Source: MAG-120531 sp038125995 (GTDB taxonomy: Bacteria > Bacteroidota > Bacteroidia > Flavobacteriales > Flavobacteriaceae). Taken from it: 64,000 bases of DNA. A model generated the notes under the pieces. The model was not told the DNA's origin and searched no databases. It worked only from the letters and a program-made list of their open reading frames with translations. The translations under genes and the position numbers were made by a program. Positions 60,658-64,000 of this stretch are shown one piece after another. Positions within the stretch are counted from its first letter, which is position 1. Every line of letters begins with the position of its first letter. The stretch is taken from the NCBI GenBank assembly GCA_038125995.1, contig JAYPEX010000005.1, positions 62,001-126,000 of the forward strand. The letters run 5' to 3'.

Positions 60658-63054
60658 ATGATTACAAATACTGAATTAGAGTATAAGGGAAATCTATTTC
60701 CAACTGCCTATAAATCCCATATCAAAAAATCGAATGTCATAGAGTTTGAATCTCAAAATGGAGTGCTGATGCAAGTACACGTTTTAAGAGACTCGCTGTT
60801 GCGTTTTAGATATGCTCCAGAGGGATTCTTTACGAAGGATTTTTCATATGCTATCGATCAGAAACACGAACACGGTTATGGAGAATTAACTATTGATGAA
60901 GACAGTAATGAAGTTGTTATCAAAACGGATCGTGTTGTATGTAAAGTTTCAAAAGCAGACCTAAGAGTAGGGCTATACGACTTGGAAGGAAAGATTATTC
61001 TTGAAGATGAATTAGGATTTCATTGGGAGGAGAGTTTTGAGTTTGGAGGAAACTTTGTTAAGATGAGCAAGTCATCTAAAGATGGAGAAAACTTCTACGG
61101 ATTAGGAGATAAGCCGACCAACTTTAACCTCAAAGGAAAACGCACTTCGAATTGGAATACGGATCAATATGCCTACGGTAAAGATACGGAAGAACTCTAT
61201 AAAGACGTACCTTTTTATATTGGTTTGCATGATACTTTAGCCTATGGTATTTTCTTTGACAATACCTTTAAGACTCATTTTGACTTTTGCCATGAGCGCA
61301 GAAATGTCATGAGCTTTTGGGCCGACGGAGGAGAAATGAATTACTACTTCTTCTATGGTCCTGAAATGTCTAAAGTGGTTAAAGCCTATTCAGATCTTAC
61401 TGGAAAACCAGAGCTTCCTCCGATGTGGGCAATGGGATACCACCAATGTAAGTGGAGTTATTATCCAGAGAGCCGTGTTAGAGAAATCACTTCTAAATTT
61501 AGAGAGTTATCGTTTCCCTGTGATGCCATTTATTTAGATATTGACTATATGGATGGATTTAGATGTTTTACCTGGAATAAGGACTACTTCCCAAATCCAA
61601 AACAGATGATTGATGATTTTAATGAGCAAGGTTTTAAAACAGTTGCTATCATTGATCCAGGGATTAAAATAGACAAAGACAATGAGGTCTTTCAGGAAGC
61701 TTTACAAAAAGATTATTTCTGTAAACGAGCAGATGGTTCTTATATGAAGGGAAAGGTTTGGCCAGGAGAGTGTTATTTTCCTGATTTCACCAATCCAGAA
61801 GTTCGTGAGTGGTGGGCTGGTCTCTACAAAGGACTCATTGAAGAGAATGGTGTTCACGGAGTTTGGAACGATATGAACGAACCTGCTGTAATGGAAGTTC
61901 CAGGAAAGACGTTTCCAAATGATGTGAGACACAATTACGATGGTAACTATTGCAGTCATCGAAAGGCTCATAATGTTTATGGAATGCAGATGGCAAGAGC
62001 TACCTATCACGGGGTTAAAAGACATGCTGCTCCTAAACGTCCCTTCGTTATTACAAGAGCGACTTATTCAGGAGGACAGCGTTATACCTCTTCCTGGACA
62101 GGTGACAATGTCGCAACTTGGGAACACTTATGGCTTGCTAATATTCAAGTTCAGAGAATGTCACTCTCTGGAATGGGATTTGTTGGAACTGATATTGGTG
62201 GATTTGCAGAACAACCTAGTGGAGAACTCTTTACCAGATGGGTTCAATTAGGAGTCTTTCATCCCTTCACTAGAGTTCATTCCTCAGGTCATCACGGAGA
62301 TCAAGAGCCTTGGTCATTTGATCAGGATGTCTTGGATATTACCAAAAAATTTGTGGAATTGCGTTATCAATTGCTCCCATATATCTATACGATGTATCAC
62401 AAATACACGACAGAAGGGGAACCGATGATCAAACCACTGGTGTATTTTGATCAAGAAGATCACCATACCCATTATCGTTCGGATGAGTTTATTTTTGGGG
62501 ATCAGATACTCGTTTGTCCTGTTCAGGAGCCCAATGCGCAGGGTAGACGTATGTACATTCCAAGAGGAAAATGGTATCATTTGTGGACCAATGTTGCAGT
62601 TGAGGGAGGTAAAGAATTATGGGTAGATGCTCCATTGGATTCCATGCCTGTTTTTGTAAAAGCGGGCTCTGTCATCCCTAAATATCCTGTACAGCAATAT
62701 GTAGATGAGCAAAGGATTGAAACACTTGAACTCGATGTGTATTACAAAAAGGGTCGAGAGCGTTCAACGATCTATGAAGATGCACATGATGGATACGATT
62801 ATAAAAGAGGGAAATACCTCTTAAAGAAAATTAAATTCTACGGAAAAGAAAAAGAAGTATTAATCGATCAATTCAGAGATGGTCGCTATGAAACCACCTA
62901 TAACAAGGTTCAAATTAATCTAATCGGATTACCTTTTGAGGTAAAGAGTGTAACTGTAGACACCGAAAAGGTGTCTTTATCAGACTTAAAATACAATAAA
63001 GAAAAACAATCGATTGAAGTGGATGCAAATTTCCATTCGATCATCATCAAATAA
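60658..63054 (+). CDS. Alpha-glucosidase, GH31 family
   Basis: A 798-residue hydrolase that removes alpha-linked glucose from glucan or maltodextrin ends. The GH31 signature GVWNDMNEPAV holds nucleophile D405; D483 (TSSWTGDNVATW) is the general acid. An N-terminal beta domain (about 1-230) and C-terminal beta domains flank the barrel. There is no signal peptide, so it works in the cytosol on the products of the neighbouring genes. It follows glgB by 63 bases. Confidence 0.94.
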   Translation: MITNTELEYKGNLFPTAYKSHIKKSNVIEFESQNGVLMQVHVLRDSLLRFRYAPEGFFTKDFSYAIDQKHEHGYGELTIDEDSNEVVIKTDRVVCKVSKADLRVGLYDLEGKIILEDELGFHWEESFEFGGNFVKMSKSSKDGENFYGLGDKPTNFNLKGKRTSNWNTDQYAYGKDTEELYKDVPFYIGLHDTLAYGIFFDNTFKTHFDFCHERRNVMSFWADGGEMNYYFFYGPEMSKVVKAYSDLTGKPELPPMWAMGYHQCKWSYYPESRVREITSKFRELSFPCDAIYLDIDYMDGFRCFTWNKDYFPNPKQMIDDFNEQGFKTVAIIDPGIKIDKDNEVFQEALQKDYFCKRADGSYMKGKVWPGECYFPDFTNPEVREWWAGLYKGLIEENGVHGVWNDMNEPAVMEVPGKTFPNDVRHNYDGNYCSHRKAHNVYGMQMARATYHGVKRHAAPKRPFVITRATYSGGQRYTSSWTGDNVATWEHLWLANIQVQRMSLSGMGFVGTDIGGFAEQPSGELFTRWVQLGVFHPFTRVHSSGHHGDQEPWSFDQDVLDITKKFVELRYQLLPYIYTMYHKYTTEGEPMIKPLVYFDQEDHHTHYRSDEFIFGDQILVCPVQEPNAQGRRMYIPRGKWYHLWTNVAVEGGKELWVDAPLDSMPVFVKAGSVIPKYPVQQYVDEQRIETLELDVYYKKGRERSTIYEDAHDGYDYKRGKYLLKKIKFYGKEKEVLIDQFRDGRYETTYNKVQINLIGLPFEVKSVTVDTEKVSLSDLKYNKEKQSIEVDANFHSIIIK

Positions 63055-63065
63055 AAAATAGAATT

Positions 63066-63362
63066 ATGGCAATTTCAAAACAATTTTTAAAATCAAAACC
63101 AGTTTGTAAAATCACTTTTAACATTCCAGCTGAAGCTGAGAACTTATCAGTGGTTGGAGATTTCAACAACTGGGATTTATCTGCAAACCCATTAAAGAAA
63201 TTAAAGAATGGAAACTTCAAAGGGACCCTTAATTTAGAGCAGGGGCAGTCTTATGAGTTTAAATACGTTGCTGATGGTGAAAACTACTTCAATGACGATC
63301 AAGCTGATTCGTATCAATTTAACGAATACGCAGGTTCTGAGAATGGAGTCTTAAACCTATAG
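63066..63362 (+). CDS. Stand-alone CBM48 (isoamylase early-set) protein
   Basis: A 98-residue protein that is a single CBM48 glycogen-binding fold (VCKITFNIPAEAENLSVVGD, FNNWDLSANPLKKL, then EFKYVADGENYFNDDQAD). It has no enzyme domain. In the genome it follows the GH31 gene by 11 bases, within the glucan cluster, so it may bind alpha-glucan and bring enzymes to it or sense it; that is inference. Confidence 0.88.
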   Translation: MAISKQFLKSKPVCKITFNIPAEAENLSVVGDFNNWDLSANPLKKLKNGNFKGTLNLEQGQSYEFKYVADGENYFNDDQADSYQFNEYAGSENGVLNL

Positions 63363-63383
63363 GCAAAGCGGTAATCTGATTAG

Positions 63384-63410
63384 AAAACCACCTTTAGAGG
63401 TGGTTTTTTT
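63384..63410 (+). terminator. Terminator of the alpha-glucan cluster
   Basis: AAAACCACCT and AGGTGGTTTT form a perfect 10-bp stem around TTAG, with further T after it. It closes the cluster 21 bases after the CBM48 gene. Confidence 0.9.
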
Positions 63411-63429
63411 GTTGGGGTCTATTTGAGTT

Positions 63430-64000
63430 TTATTCAAAAAGTTCGGAAGACAAATAACGATCACCTCGATCACAAACAATAACAACGACAATTCCTGAAT
63501 CTAAGGTATCGATGAGTTTTATTGCCGCACAGACAGCACCTCCACTGCTCATCCCTCCAAAAATCCCTTCTTTTTGAGCGAGTAATCGAGCTGTTGCCTT
63601 TGCTTCTTCATCAGATACTTCAATGATCTGATCGACTTTATCCGCATTGAATATTTTAGGAAGGTATTCCACTGGCCATTTTCTTATTCCTGGTATTTTA
63701 GCTCCATCACAGGGTTGAACACCAACGATTTGAATACTTTCGTTTTGTTCTTTGAGATAGGTGCTGGTTCCCATAATGGTTCCTGTAGTCCCCATCGATG
63801 AAACAAAATGTGTGATTTTTCCATCCGTACCGTTCCAAAGTTCCGGACCTGTGGTGTGGTAATGTGCCCTCCAGTTGTCATCATTGGCAAACTGATTAAA
63901 GGAGTAGTAACCGTGATTCGCCACTTTGTCTACAGCGTAGTCTCTTGCTCCTTCTATTCCAACTGATTCTGGGGTTAAGGTTACCATAGCTCCATAGGCT
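63430..64000 (-). CDS. cysM: Cysteine synthase, CysM type, N-terminus outside the window
   Basis: The C-terminal 190 residues of a PLP-dependent cysteine synthase. The reading frame stays open through the window's right edge (AYGAMVTLTPESVG at the border), so the start is missing and the ATG at 63987 is internal. Marks include the glycine-rich phosphate-binding VSSMGTTGTIMG, GVQPCDGAKIPGIRKW and FGGMSSGGAVCAAIK. The C-terminus (DRGDRYLSSELFE) suits CysM more than CysK. It adds sulfide or thiosulfate to O-acetylserine. Confidence 0.9.
   Translation of the reverse strand, partial: AYGAMVTLTPESVGIEGARDYAVDKVANHGYYSFNQFANDDNWRAHYHTTGPELWNGTDGKITHFVSSMGTTGTIMGTSTYLKEQNESIQIVGVQPCDGAKIPGIRKWPVEYLPKIFNADKVDQIIEVSDEEAKATARLLAQKEGIFGGMSSGGAVCAAIKLIDTLDSGIVVVIVCDRGDRYLSSELFE

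Noticed and set aside
1..64000. CRISPR array, insertion sequence, prophage, tRNA or rRNA gene, defence island
   Set aside because: No regularly spaced repeats, transposase, integrase or phage genes, and no RNA gene signatures were seen; nearly all space is filled by core metabolic genes of uniform character.

Overview
The window is a stretch of ordinary-looking chromosome from a member of the Bacteroidota, almost certainly a Flavobacteriaceae species. The reasons are AT-rich DNA, repeated -7 promoter elements of the Bacteroidota type TAnnTTTG, little sign of Shine-Dalgarno sequences, an atpD-atpC pair separate from the other ATP synthase genes, gliding-motility genes gldE and gldD, three TonB-dependent receptors, and many lineage-typical families (DUF3050, DUF3098, DUF3127, DUF4271, DUF4296). 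I cannot name the genus. I see no tRNA, rRNA, insertion sequence, prophage, CRISPR array or replication origin, and no gene-free stretch longer than 300 bases.

Layout. 1-8.2 kb: an MFS transporter divergent from a TonB-dependent receptor, then atpD-atpC and a second, BtuB-like receptor. 8.2-13.5 kb: DUF3050, a DUF2202 lipoprotein, recX, an RNase E/G family gene, a 29-residue very basic ribosomal-type protein, and HU. 12.5-16.4 kb: the rightward series mutY-ssb-gldE-gldD-lipoprotein. 16.4-19.8 kb: two adjacent M16 peptidase-family genes. 20-24.1 kb: rplU-rpmA, ahcY, a phosphopantetheinyl transferase, a PnuC-type transporter and a NadR-type kinase. 24.1-26.4 kb: a TPP riboswitch in front of a third TonB receptor. 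26.4-30 kb: a Rieske-like lipoprotein, greA-HIT, an orphan histidine kinase, DUF3127 and tag. 30-33.4 kb: a tight leftward operon ftsX-DUF3098-uppP-truB-TonB-like. 33.5-43 kb: leuS-SemiSWEET, a zinc peptidase, saccharopine dehydrogenase with an Lrp regulator, DUF423, pckA, hemD and DUF4271. 43.1-45.6 kb: glycosyltransferase-dihydroorotase-DUF4296. 45.7-49.8 kb: a gluconate operon (PfkB kinase, gluconokinase, Gnd, GntP). 49.9-55 kb: a cytochrome c lipoprotein, a PLP enzyme and a large secreted BNR-repeat protein. 55.1-63.4 kb: an alpha-glucan cluster (glgE, maltokinase, glgB, GH31 alpha-glucosidase, stand-alone CBM48 protein). The right edge cuts a cysteine synthase.

How the genes work together. 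The thiamine-regulated receptor, with the PnuC-like permease and P-loop kinase just upstream, looks like an outer-membrane-to-cytosol vitamin uptake and trapping route. The gluconate genes form a complete route from permease to 6-phosphogluconate to the pentose phosphate pathway. The glgE cluster makes and branches alpha-glucan from maltose 1-phosphate, although trehalose synthase is not in the window. pckA stands alone and has a CRP/FNR-like palindrome placed about 40 bases upstream of its inferred start of transcription.

I did not find an obviously new multi-gene system. The best leads are small: a possible switching pairing and start-codon hairpin behind the TPP aptamer, an SSB-like DDLPF tail on the DUF3127 protein, a shared leader sequence before glgE and the GH31 gene, a dihydroorotase with a lost metal-binding histidine, an RNase E/G without zinc-link cysteines, and an M16 pair that splits its active site.
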